A stretch of DNA of 34,367 bases from Methanomicrobiaceae archaeon (GTDB lineage: Archaea; Halobacteriota; Methanomicrobia; Methanomicrobiales; Methanomicrobiaceae). Shown one piece after another: positions 1 through 7,705 of this stretch. The DNA lies in contig JAFGNT010000007.1 of the NCBI GenBank assembly GCA_016926855.1, forward strand, positions 1-34,367. Reading direction: 5' to 3'. The first letter of the stretch is position 1. Every line of letters starts with the position of its first letter. A program made the position numbers and the translations under genes. The notes beneath the pieces are model-generated. The model saw nothing but the letters and a program-made list of their open reading frames with translations, was not told the origin of the DNA and ran no database searches.

Positions 1-13
1 AGTGAGAGCGGAG

Positions 14-83
14 CCGGGCGGAGGCCCGGTGAAGGATTCCGGCCGGCGGGACGTCCTGCCGGCACACCTCTTTTTCTTTTCTC
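14..83 (+). terminator. Tandem GC hairpins and T-rich tract, likely end of an upstream transcript
   Basis: Two hairpins follow each other: CCGGGC (14-19) pairs with GCCCGG (24-29), and 42-63 is a near-perfect 22-nt inverted repeat centred on GGACGTCC. A pyrimidine tract rich in T follows at 69-83. Archaeal transcription usually stops at T-rich tracts, so this probably ends a forward gene lying left of the window. A structured RNA ending here is also possible. Confidence 0.45.
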
Positions 84-404
84 CTGATTTCACGAGCGGA
101 ATTTCCCCTCAGCGTAGAGTGCCGGATCTCCGGCTGATGCCCCGCGGGTCTGCGGAAAGGCCGGTGCTTCGATGACGGAAATCCCGATGTCCCCGGACCT
201 CCGCAGAACGGGAGCGGCGAACCGCCGCTCTGCATTATGCGGAACCATACTCCGGGATATCGCCGGCGACGCCGGGGAGAAAGAAACGCAGATGGGCCTT
301 TTGGCCTGCCGGTGAACAGGGGCACCTGCTGCACGCGGCAGAAACCCACAAAGTGGGTGGCCGGGTATCATTAATGTAGATCCGTGATCAACCCTTTCTT
401 CATC
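84..404. other. Non-coding stretch upstream of purL with several perfect stem-loops
   Basis: I find no convincing gene here. A 93-codon reverse frame (90-371) has no recognisable motif and an unnatural composition. Stem-loops are visible: GAGCGGCG (212-219) with CGCCGCTC (223-230) around a 3-nt loop, and CCCAC (345-349) with GTGGG (353-357). CTGCCG near 306 and CGGCAG near 336 could pair at longer range. The stretch could be a structured leader of purL or an unannotated RNA. Confidence 0.3.
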
Positions 405-2477
405 ATGGTATCTGCCCGGGACCGATCATATCTGGAACATGAGCTGAAACGCGAGCTGACACCCCTTGAACTCGCCTGCTTCGACAACCTCTGGAGTGAA
501 CACTGCAGTTACCGGTCCACGGGAGCCCTTCTCAAAACCCTCCCCACCACGGGGGAAAACGTCCTCCTGGGCCCCGGGGACGATGCGGCGATCGTGCGGT
601 TTTCCGATGATATCGCCCTTGCCATCGGGATGGAGAGCCACAACCACCCGAGTTACGTCGATCCCTATGACGGTGCGGCGACCGGTGTCGGCGGCATCGT
701 CCGCGACGTCATCTCGATGGGTGCGCGGCCGGTCGCACTCATGGATCCGCTCTATTTCGGGCCGCTCTCCCAGGAGAAGAACCGCTATCTCTTCGAGCAT
801 GTGGTCGCCGGCATCGGCGACTACGGCAACTGCATCGGCGTCCCCGTCGTCCGGGGAGAACTGGTCTTCGATGAAAGTTACGCGGGAAATCCTCTCGTCA
901 ATGTCGTCTGCGTGGGAGTCGTCAACCCGGACACGTTCCTCACCGCACGGGTCAAGAAGCCCGGCAGCCGCCTCGTGCTCTACGGTGCGTCCACGGGCAG
1001 GGACGGGCTCGGCGGGGCGTCATTTGCGTCGCGTGACCTCTCCGAGGACGCCGAGGCGGAGGACCGCCCCTGTGTGCAGGTCGGAGACCCTTACACGGAA
1101 AAGCTCCTCATCGAGGCGACCCTCGAGATGGCGGCGACCGGAAAAATCCTCTCCTGCCGGGACCTCGGCGCGGCCGGTCTGGCAGGCGCATCAAGCGAGA
1201 TGAGCAGCACCTTCGGCGCGTGCCTCGATGCCTCCCGGGTCCACCTGCGTGAAACGGGGATGAACGAGGTCGAGATCCTGCTTGCCGAATCGCAGGAACG
1301 CATGCTTGTCGAAGTTGCACCCGCAGACGTGCAGATCATCGGTGACATCGCGGAGAAGTATGACCTCCCGTGGAGCGATATCGGTGAGGTGACGGAGGAG
1401 CGCCGGTACGTCATCACGTTCGGGGGACGCACGGTCTGCGATCTCCCCATCGACCTGCTCGTCGGAGGTGCGCCGTGCGAAGTGTGGCCGAAGACGCCAT
1501 ATCATGCGGAAAAACCGTACGCACCACCCTCCGGGAGTATCCGCGATCTTGCGTTTGCGGTGCTCTCCCACCCCGACGTCGCCCGCAAAGACTGGGTGGC
1601 ACGGCAGTATGACCATCACGTGCAGATCCGGACGCTCTCTGTCGGCGGCGACGCGGGCGTCCTCCGCCTCGGGAATGATGCCCTCGTGCTGTCGTGCGGC
1701 TGCAATCCGCGACAGATTTACCTTGCGCCCTACGCCGGGACGGCGAACGCCGTGTATGAAAACGCCGCAAACCTGGCGTGCGCAGGCGCCGAACCGCTCT
1801 GCATTGTCAACTGCCTGAACTTTGCGAGCCCCGTTCACCCGGAAATATTCTGGCAGATCGAACAGTCGGTTCTCGGGATGGGCGACATGGCGCGGCAGCT
1901 CACCACGCCCGTCGTGGGGGGGAACGTCTCCCTTTACAATGAGAGCGACGAATTTGAGACCCAGATCAAACCCACGCCCTCGATCGGCATGGTCGGGAAG
2001 GGCCCTGTCCTCACTCCCGGTACGGTCGGTGACGGTGCCCTCCTCGCTCTCATCGGCAAAACCACGGACGCATTCGGCGGATCGGTCCTTGACGCGGTAA
2101 CCGGGTGCGGAGGACATGCCCCGGCGATGGCGGATCCGGGACTTCTCGCGCCGGTGCGGGCCCTCGTTGCCGGCGGCCGGATCGATGCCGTCACCGATCT
2201 CTCCCGGGGCGGTCTCCTTGCGGCTCTCGCACGGTGTGCGCCGGCCGCGTCGGTCCACCTCGACGGCAACCCGCTCCGCGAGCTCTTCGCCGAAACCGAA
2301 GGCCGGTTCCTTGTCGCCTGCCAGGACGAAGCAGTGCTCTCCGGCCTCCCGTACCGTGTCATCGGCGAGACCGGAGGGGACACGCTCAGCATCCGGTACA
2401 CGGAAGGGATACTTGAATTCCCGCGCGGTGATATCACGCATGCACTCGGGACCACCACGCGGCTGATGCGCTACTAA
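405..2477 (+). CDS. purL: Phosphoribosylformylglycinamidine synthase subunit PurL
   Basis: PurL is the synthetase subunit of FGAM synthase. It uses ATP and ammonia supplied by the PurQ glutaminase (with PurS) to convert FGAR to FGAM in purine synthesis. The protein shows the family's FDNLWSEHCSYRS near the N-terminus, the glycine-rich GPGDDAA segment, a MESHNHPS stretch that continues into YDGAATGVGGIVRD, CRDLGAAGLAGA, and the second-half VVGGNVSLYNES. About 690 residues is normal for the small archaeal PurL. I chose ATG 405 because the protein then begins MVSARDRSYL, as archaeal PurLs do; an in-frame GTG at 384 would add seven residues. No purQ or purS is adjacent. Confidence 0.96.
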   Translation: MVSARDRSYLEHELKRELTPLELACFDNLWSEHCSYRSTGALLKTLPTTGENVLLGPGDDAAIVRFSDDIALAIGMESHNHPSYVDPYDGAATGVGGIVRDVISMGARPVALMDPLYFGPLSQEKNRYLFEHVVAGIGDYGNCIGVPVVRGELVFDESYAGNPLVNVVCVGVVNPDTFLTARVKKPGSRLVLYGASTGRDGLGGASFASRDLSEDAEAEDRPCVQVGDPYTEKLLIEATLEMAATGKILSCRDLGAAGLAGASSEMSSTFGACLDASRVHLRETGMNEVEILLAESQERMLVEVAPADVQIIGDIAEKYDLPWSDIGEVTEERRYVITFGGRTVCDLPIDLLVGGAPCEVWPKTPYHAEKPYAPPSGSIRDLAFAVLSHPDVARKDWVARQYDHHVQIRTLSVGGDAGVLRLGNDALVLSCGCNPRQIYLAPYAGTANAVYENAANLACAGAEPLCIVNCLNFASPVHPEIFWQIEQSVLGMGDMARQLTTPVVGGNVSLYNESDEFETQIKPTPSIGMVGKGPVLTPGTVGDGALLALIGKTTDAFGGSVLDAVTGCGGHAPAMADPGLLAPVRALVAGGRIDAVTDLSRGGLLAALARCAPAASVHLDGNPLRELFAETEGRFLVACQDEAVLSGLPYRVIGETGGDTLSIRYTEGILEFPRGDITHALGTTTRLMRY

Positions 2478-2535
2478 GGGAGTTACATCGGATCGGATGG
2501 AGCCCAGTACCGGCGTTTCAGCGGCATATAAACTG

Positions 2536-2543
2536 TTTTTTTT
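2536..2543 (+). terminator. T8 tract after purL
   Basis: Eight T residues lie about 60 nt after the purL stop, in the gap between convergent purL and ilvC. On the reverse strand, T-rich runs at about 2573-2592 sit at the end of ilvC. Together they look like a bidirectional archaeal-type termination region. Confidence 0.45.
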
Positions 2544-2593
2544 GATTCTCAGGGAGAGTGAACGTGCAACGTGAAAAAAAGAAGATAAAAATT

Positions 2594-3586
2594 TTATTTC
2601 TGTCTGAACTGGGGCATGAGGCCGCGTACTTCCTTTCCAACCGTTTCGATGAGGTGATTTTCGTCTGCCCGGGTCAGGGCGTTGAAGACCGGCCGGTTCA
2701 CCATATTTTCGAGCATCCACTCTTTTGCAAATTCACCGGTCTGGATCTCCTCGAGCACCTGCTGCATCGCAAGGTAGACTTCCGGCCCGATGATGCGGGG
2801 CCCGCGTGTCAGGTCGCCGTACTGGGCGGTGTTTGAGATTGAATCGCGCATCTGGGTAAATCCCCCCTCGTAGATAAGGTCAACGATAAGCTTCGTCTCG
2901 TGCAGCACCTCGAGATATGCCATCTCGGGAGCGTAGCCCGCCTCTACAAGCGTCTCGAAACCCGCCTTGATGAGTGATGTGATACCGCCGCAGAGCACCG
3001 CCTGCTCACCGAAGAGGTCCGTCTCGGTCTCCTCGGCAAAGGATGTTTCGAGCACAACGGCCCGGGTTGCGCCGATCCCCATTGCATAGGCGAGTGCGAT
3101 ACCGTGCGCTCCGCCCGTGTAATTCTGATGCACCGCGATGAGTGCGGGGACGCCCTTGCCGTCCTCGTACATCCTCCTGACCATGTGGCCGGGGCCCTTG
3201 GGGGCGACCATAGCCACATCGACGTTTGGCGGCGGCACAATCTGGCCGAAGTGAATATTAAATCCGTGTGAGAACAGAAGGCAGTTGTTTTCCTCAAGGT
3301 GGGGGAAGATCTCGGCGCGGTAGACCGCCGCCTGATTTTCATCAGGGAGGAGGATCATCACAACATCCGCCTTCTGTGTTGCTTCTGAGACTACAAAGAC
3401 CTCAAATCCGTCCTCGGAGGCTTTCTGCCAGCTTTTTCCGGGTCGGAGTCCGATGATTACATTAAGGCCGCTATCGCGCAGGTTGAGTGCCTGCCCTCTC
3501 CCCTGGGATCCGTAGCCAATCACGGCTATGGTGTTTTTCTCAAGGATACTCAAATCTGCGTCCGATTCGTAGAATTTTTTGAGCAT
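2594..3586 (-). CDS. ilvC: Ketol-acid reductoisomerase (class I)
   Basis: This enzyme isomerises and reduces 2-acetolactate or 2-aceto-2-hydroxybutyrate with NAD(P)H and Mg2+ in valine, leucine and isoleucine synthesis. The Rossmann motif GYGSQG lies at residues 24-29, followed by LNLRDSG and a GLRPGKSW segment in the cofactor-specificity loop. [15 protein letters not shown] and the metal-site regions [12 protein letters not shown] and [15 protein letters not shown] are present. Length (330 residues) is typical of the short class I enzyme. ATG 3586 gives the usual [11 protein letters not shown] start; an in-frame TTG at 3598 would add MAKT. A TATA-like stretch at about 3621-3632 would start transcription just before either codon. 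The gene stands alone, without ilvB, ilvN or ilvD. Confidence 0.96.
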   Translation of the reverse strand: MLKKFYESDADLSILEKNTIAVIGYGSQGRGQALNLRDSGLNVIIGLRPGKSWQKASEDGFEVFVVSEATQKADVVMILLPDENQAAVYRAEIFPHLEENNCLLFSHGFNIHFGQIVPPPNVDVAMVAPKGPGHMVRRMYEDGKGVPALIAVHQNYTGGAHGIALAYAMGIGATRAVVLETSFAEETETDLFGEQAVLCGGITSLIKAGFETLVEAGYAPEMAYLEVLHETKLIVDLIYEGGFTQMRDSISNTAQYGDLTRGPRIIGPEVYLAMQQVLEEIQTGEFAKEWMLENMVNRPVFNALTRADENHLIETVGKEVRGLMPQFRQK

Positions 3587-3598
3587 TGTCTTCGCCAA

Positions 3599-3706
3599 GC
3601 ATAATGGGGTCTGCTTTCATAAATATTATATGACTGGATAAAAAACGTACATCAGATTCTTTTTCCAAATGGGAAAAAAAATTCTCCATCAGATGAGGTT
3701 AATGTA
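3599..3706. promoter_or_regulatory. Divergent ilvC/mptA promoter region with hairpin
   Basis: For ilvC (reverse) an AT-rich TATA-like element spans about 3621-3632. For mptA (forward) GGATAAAAAA (about 3637-3645) is the best TATA candidate. Between it and mptA lies an inverted repeat, TTTTTCC (3660-3666) and GGAAAAA (3672-3678), near the expected mptA transcription start. The octamer CATCAGAT occurs at 3650 and 3688. GAGG at about 3695-3698 is the mptA ribosome site. Confidence 0.45.
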
Positions 3707-4645
3707 ATGGAACTTCCGGATACACAATCCACGTTGCCCGACGTTCGCATCAATCTGACACGGGTCGGTGTGAAAAACGTCAAAAAACTCGTTGAAGTCG
3801 GACGGCCGGGAAAACGCCCTGTTATTTTCATCTCGAATTTCAACGTCTTTGTTGACCTTCCGAGCAGCCTGAAGGGAGCGAATCTCTCCCGCAACTTCGA
3901 AGTGATCGACGAGGTGCTCCAGCAGACGATTGAGGGTGAAGTAAAGGGGATCGAGGAAGTCTGCAATGCAGTAGCACGAAAGCTTCTTGATCACCATGAG
4001 TACGCCGACCGGACCGAGGTGGACATGAAAAGCCTCTTCATGGTGAAGCGGGAGACCCCCGTTTCCAAAACAGAGTGTCATGAAGTTGTGAAGGTGGTCG
4101 CCAGCGCCGTCGCCCAGCGTACCGGCACAACGCCACTCGTCCGAAAGAGCATCGGTGCCGAAGTCACCGGTATGACCGCGTGCCCCTGTGCGCAGAATAT
4201 CATGAAGGAACGGGCGATGTTTGTTCTTCAGGACCTTGATATCGATCAAGACAAGATTGAAAAGTTTTTGGACGAGGTCCCGATGGCTACCCATAACCAG
4301 CGTGGCAAGGGCTTCCTCTCCATCGAAACGGACGACGATCAGCACGTGGAACTCGAGTCGATAATCACTATTCTCAAGGAATCGATGAGCGCGCAGATCT
4401 ATGAGCTCCTGAAACGCGGAGATGAAAGCCACGTTGTCTACAATGCGCACAAGAACGCCCGTTTTGTAGAGGATTGCGTTCGCGAGATGGCAAAACGTGT
4501 GACCAAACAGTTTCAAAACCTGCCCGGAGATACGTTAATTACAATAAAACAGACAAATGAAGAGAGCATTCACCAGCACGACGCCTATGCCGAGCGAAAG
4601 GCCACTCTCGCAGAACTCCGTGCAGAACTGGGTAAAATCCATTAG
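3707..4645 (+). CDS. mptA: GTP cyclohydrolase MptA (FolE2/COG1469 family)
   Basis: MptA is the Fe(II)-dependent GTP cyclohydrolase that makes 7,8-dihydro-D-neopterin 2',3'-cyclic phosphate, the first committed step to methanopterin, the C1 carrier of methanogenesis. Family marks are LPDVRINLTRVGVKNVKK at the start, FNVFVDLPSSLKGANLSRNFE, the catalytic-region MTACPCAQNIM with its conserved cysteines, and VPMATHNQRGKG with a conserved histidine. Length (312 residues) is normal. GAGG about 8 nt before ATG 3707 supports the start. The neighbours ilvC and frhA are not pterin genes, so this looks like a single-gene transcript. Confidence 0.93.
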   Translation: MELPDTQSTLPDVRINLTRVGVKNVKKLVEVGRPGKRPVIFISNFNVFVDLPSSLKGANLSRNFEVIDEVLQQTIEGEVKGIEEVCNAVARKLLDHHEYADRTEVDMKSLFMVKRETPVSKTECHEVVKVVASAVAQRTGTTPLVRKSIGAEVTGMTACPCAQNIMKERAMFVLQDLDIDQDKIEKFLDEVPMATHNQRGKGFLSIETDDDQHVELESIITILKESMSAQIYELLKRGDESHVVYNAHKNARFVEDCVREMAKRVTKQFQNLPGDTLITIKQTNEESIHQHDAYAERKATLAELRAELGKIH

Positions 4646-4750
4646 GTGCGGAATACAGGGCATTTCCTCTATTTTAGGGATGGTGAATAACAGTGTAAAT
4701 CGTGATTTCCTCAGGTTTTTCCTTTGAATTCTGGAGAATCGCAACGAAAG

Positions 4751-4800
4751 ATATTTTTAACATAGCAATGACCTATTAGTCAACGTACTCATGAGTACGT
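4751..4800 (+). promoter_or_regulatory. frh operon promoter with 18-bp perfect palindrome at the predicted start site
   Basis: ATATTTTTAACA at 4751-4762, preceded by purines, is a good archaeal TATA box with BRE. About 26 nt downstream lies ACGTACTCATGAGTACGT (4783-4800), a perfect 18-bp palindrome that would overlap or directly follow the transcription start. That is the expected position of a repressor operator. A smaller inverted repeat, GTGTA-TT-TACAC, lies at 4817-4828. The 9-mer AGTGTAAAT (4692-4700) recurs inverted at 4821-4829. The untranslated leader would be about 85 nt. Regulation is inferred from position and symmetry only. Confidence 0.5.
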
Positions 4801-4872
4801 GTGTTGCTGAAAGCATGTGTATTTACACTTGTATAGCCCTGTGAACAAAAAATACAAAATGAGGCGATATTA

Positions 4873-6243
4873 TTGTCGAAAGTTGTAGAGATTTCCCCAA
4901 CCACCAGGCATGAGGGACACACCAAGCTCGTTTTGAAAGTCAATGATGAAGGCATCATCGAGCGTGGTGACTGGCTCAGCCTGACACCTGTACGGGGTAT
5001 TGAAAAACTCGCCATTGGAAAGTCGATGCACCAGGTGCCGAAGATCTCCTCACGTGTCTGTGGTATCTGTCCGATTGCACACACACTCGCCGGTTGCGAG
5101 GCAATGGAGGCCTCCATCGGCTGTGAAATCCCCGAGGATGCATATCTTCTGCGTTTGATCCTGCAATGTGCAAACAGGCTCCACAGCCATGCGCTGCACA
5201 ACATCCTCTCGCTGCCGGATATGTATCTTCCCGGCACCGACGTGAAAATCAACCCGTTCACTCCTGAGGAGCCCGTGCGCACAGTTGCACTCCGGATTCA
5301 GCGCCTCCGCGAGATCGCGCAAACCATCGGCGAGATTGTCGGTGGCGAAGCCATTCACCCGAGCAATCCCCGTGTCGGCGGTATGTACACGAATATCACC
5401 CCCCGGGCAAAGGCCAAGATCTACGACCTTGCCAAGGAGGGAGTACCGCTCATGCACGCCCATATGGACCTGATGATTGCGATATTCAAGAACTGGGATG
5501 CGCGCCCGACTGCAGCGAATGCAAGCGGTGTAGAAGTTGAGAAGACGGAGAAGTTCGGCTTCCACGATCAGGGATACATGGCAGCAGCCCCGCTTTACGC
5601 GAGCTCCAGCCTTGATCTCGATCCCCAGTGGAGTCCCGAGCGCTGGACCGAAGTCCGCCCCTGGGACTGGTATATGGGTGAAATGGAGATTGACCTCGAG
5701 GATCCCAGTTACCCGTTCGGCGGTACAACAAAGGCAGGCGCAAAGGCATGGCCCCAGATGGAGGCATGCACCGGCGTCCCGCTCTACGACGGAGCACCCG
5801 TCGAAGTCGGTCCCCGTGCCCGTCTCGCAAAATACCGCGATTACGACCGGAAGGGAGCGATGGGACTGCAGATTGCCCGCCAGATGGAATTCCCCGACAC
5901 GCTGTACGCCATGATCGAGGCGGTCGACGCACTCGACACATCCGGCAGTGTGCTTGCCGACGAGATCCCCTGCGGAGACGGAACGCTTGGCTGGTGCGCG
6001 AACGAAGCGCCCCGCGGATGCGATGTCCACCTCGCGAAGGTGAAGGACAACAAGGTGCAGTGGTACTCACTGCTCGTGCCGACGACCTGGAACTTCCCGA
6101 CGTGCAGCCGTGCGCTTGAAGGTGCACCCTGGCAGCTTGCTGAGGTAATTGTCCGTGCATACGACCCGTGTGTTTCCTGTGCGACTCACATGCTCGTGGT
6201 CGATGAAGAGAAGAAGGTAGTGGCCCAGAAACTCATTCAGTGA
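4873..6243 (+). CDS. frhA: Coenzyme F420-reducing hydrogenase, alpha (large, NiFe) subunit
   Basis: FrhA carries the NiFe centre of the cytoplasmic hydrogenase that reduces F420 with H2 for the reductive steps of methanogenesis. The N-terminal metal motif RVCGICPIAH is at residues 61-70 (cysteines 63 and 66). The C-terminal motif DPCVSCATH is at 431-439, with cysteine rather than selenocysteine. Seventeen residues follow His439, the segment expected to be removed by the maturation protease. Length is 456 residues. The start is TTG 4873, with GAGG at 4861-4864 eight nt upstream. It is the first gene of frhA-frhD-frhG-frhB. A NiFe hydrogenase of the Mvh type is less likely, because FrhD and FrhB are linked. 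Confidence 0.96.
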   Translation: MSKVVEISPTTRHEGHTKLVLKVNDEGIIERGDWLSLTPVRGIEKLAIGKSMHQVPKISSRVCGICPIAHTLAGCEAMEASIGCEIPEDAYLLRLILQCANRLHSHALHNILSLPDMYLPGTDVKINPFTPEEPVRTVALRIQRLREIAQTIGEIVGGEAIHPSNPRVGGMYTNITPRAKAKIYDLAKEGVPLMHAHMDLMIAIFKNWDARPTAANASGVEVEKTEKFGFHDQGYMAAAPLYASSSLDLDPQWSPERWTEVRPWDWYMGEMEIDLEDPSYPFGGTTKAGAKAWPQMEACTGVPLYDGAPVEVGPRARLAKYRDYDRKGAMGLQIARQMEFPDTLYAMIEAVDALDTSGSVLADEIPCGDGTLGWCANEAPRGCDVHLAKVKDNKVQWYSLLVPTTWNFPTCSRALEGAPWQLAEVIVRAYDPCVSCATHMLVVDEEKKVVAQKLIQ

Positions 6244-6253
6244 GCGTTCGTGC

Positions 6254-6814
6254 ATGTTGGACTGGTACTCTGAGAATATGGTGGTCGGATGCGGCAATCC
6301 GCTCCAGACCGACGACGGGTTCGGACCCGCCGTGGTCTCCGAACTCAAGAAAATCGCCCTTCCCGAAAACGTGAAGGTGCTTGACGCCGGCCTTGCGGGC
6401 CCCCATTATCTCTTTACGCTGATGGCGCAGTCAGAAGCGCCTGTCCGGAAGATGGTCATCGTTGACATCCTTGATTTCGGGGGAGAACCCGGGCAGATCA
6501 CGAAAGTTACGCCCGATTTTCTTCCGCCGGGGAGCTATACCGACGACCATTCGTGGGGACTGCGGGAACCCCTGAGGGTTCTTGCGGAACGCATGGAGAT
6601 TATCATCATCGGATGCCAGCCAGAGTGTATTGAACTCTCCCGGATTTCGAACGAAGACGAAAGTTACGAATTCTGGGTCACTGATACGGTGAAAAAGGCC
6701 ATTCCTAAGGCAGTACGTTTAGTACTTGACGAAATAGGAGTGGATTATGGGCATACTATCAGCTCTCAAAAAACTCATCTTGGGGGAGCCGCAGCAGAAA
6801 CCGACGGCGCCTGA
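6254..6814 (+). CDS. frhD: F420 hydrogenase maturation protease FrhD (HycI/HoxM type)
   Basis: FrhD is the endopeptidase that removes the C-terminal tail of FrhA once nickel is in place. The family start VVGCGNPLQTDDGFGPAVV contains the nickel-sensing acidic residue in the DDG context. DAGLAGPHYLF and VDILDFGGEPG follow, the usual second acidic region. The gene begins 10 nt after frhA. ATG 6254 was chosen; an internal ATG 6278 directly before VVGCGNP is possible. Its last 68 nt overlap the longer form of frhG in another frame, which gives it an unusual tail ending AAETDGA. The length of 186 residues is slightly long for the family. Confidence 0.92.
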   Translation: MLDWYSENMVVGCGNPLQTDDGFGPAVVSELKKIALPENVKVLDAGLAGPHYLFTLMAQSEAPVRKMVIVDILDFGGEPGQITKVTPDFLPPGSYTDDHSWGLREPLRVLAERMEIIIIGCQPECIELSRISNEDESYEFWVTDTVKKAIPKAVRLVLDEIGVDYGHTISSQKTHLGGAAAETDGA

Positions 6815-7703
6815 GAAACCGGCAGAAATGCCGGCAAAAAAGGCAGCACCCGTTTCACAACCTGCAGCAAAACCCGGTGATGTGAAAATTGAACAAAAGC
6901 TGGAAGGAGTAATTCAGGAGGAAAAGCCTGTGGCAAACAAAATTACAGTCGGGCACGTACACATGAGCGGATGTACCGGATGTCTCGTGTCCCTTGCTGA
7001 CAACTACGAAGGGCTCTTTAAGATTCTCGATGATTATGCCGATCTCGTCTACGCACTAACCCTCGTGGATGTACGGCATGTTCCCGAGATGGATGTGGCG
7101 CTTGTAGAGGGTTCCGTCTGTATTCAGGACGAGAATGCCGTTGAAGAGATTAAAGAAACAAGGAGGAAGGCGAAGGTCGTTGTCGCCCTCGGCGGATGCG
7201 CGTCGTACGGCAACATCACACGCTTCTGCCGCGGCGGCCAGTGGAACCAGCCGCAGCACGAGTCGTACCTGCCTATCGGGGATATCATCGATGTGGACGT
7301 CACCCTGCCGGGATGCCCGCCGGGCTCCCAGGCAATCAGGAACGTCTGCGTGATGGCATACCTGCTCCTGCAGGGAAGCGACGAGCAGAAAGCGCTCGCG
7401 GCCGCGTACCTGACACCGCTCATGAATCTCGCAAAGCGCGGCACCGAGGCCTGCGGCTGCGATCTCATGTACGATGTCATCAACCAGGGCCTCTGTATGG
7501 GCTGCGGTACCTGTGCGGCAAGCTGTCCCGTTCGTGCAATCACGATGGTATACGGCAAACCCCAGATCGACCGCGACATGTGCATCAAATGCGGTGCATG
7601 CTATGCACAATGCCCGCGGAGCTTCTTCAATTTCGATGTGATCAACGAATTCGAGAGCATCACCGAACTGATTGGTGCTGCAATGGGTCAGGGAGGTGAG
7701 TGA
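6747..7703 (+). CDS. frhG: Coenzyme F420-reducing hydrogenase, gamma (small, FeS) subunit, with N-terminal extension
   Basis: FrhG relays electrons through iron-sulfur clusters from the NiFe site of FrhA to FrhB. The conserved part begins at ITVGHVHMSGCTGC, with GGCASYG and LPGCPPGSQAI for the proximal cluster. Two ferredoxin motifs, CMGCGTCAASCP and CIKCGACYAQCP, lie near the C-terminus. From ATG 6747 there are about 61 extra residues: a short amphipathic helix, MGILSALKKLILG, then an Ala/Pro/Lys/Glu-rich linker. That start has AGGAG at 6736-6740, six nt upstream. A second in-frame start, GTG 6930 (codon 62), has a perfect AGGAGG eight nt upstream and would give a FrhG of conventional length. 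Both forms may be made. The 5' part overlaps frhD by 68 nt. Confidence 0.93.
   Translation: MGILSALKKLILGEPQQKPTAPEKPAEMPAKKAAPVSQPAAKPGDVKIEQKLEGVIQEEKPVANKITVGHVHMSGCTGCLVSLADNYEGLFKILDDYADLVYALTLVDVRHVPEMDVALVEGSVCIQDENAVEEIKETRRKAKVVVALGGCASYGNITRFCRGGQWNQPQHESYLPIGDIIDVDVTLPGCPPGSQAIRNVCVMAYLLLQGSDEQKALAAAYLTPLMNLAKRGTEACGCDLMYDVINQGLCMGCGTCAASCPVRAITMVYGKPQIDRDMCIKCGACYAQCPRSFFNFDVINEFESITELIGAAMGQGGE
6916..6932 (+). promoter_or_regulatory. Internal ribosome site and GTG start inside frhG
   Basis: AGGAGG at 6916-6921, an 8-nt spacer and GTG at 6930-6932 form a textbook initiation site, in frame with frhG. It lies exactly where the conserved small-subunit sequence begins. Either this is the true start and the upstream 61 codons are leader, or frhG has two products. 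Confidence 0.55.
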
Positions 7704-7705
7704 AA

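Noticed and set aside
90-371. 93-codon reverse frame upstream of purL
   Set aside because: No family motif, mixed composition with many Arg, Pro and Ser, and overlaps stem-loops; long open frames are common by chance in this GC-rich DNA.
1191-2720. 509-codon reverse frame across purL
   Set aside because: Antisense shadow of purL, running into the ilvC end; composition is not protein-like.
4873-6243. Possible selenocysteine in FrhA
   Set aside because: The C-terminal NiFe motif reads DPCVSCATH with ordinary Cys codons and no in-frame TGA.
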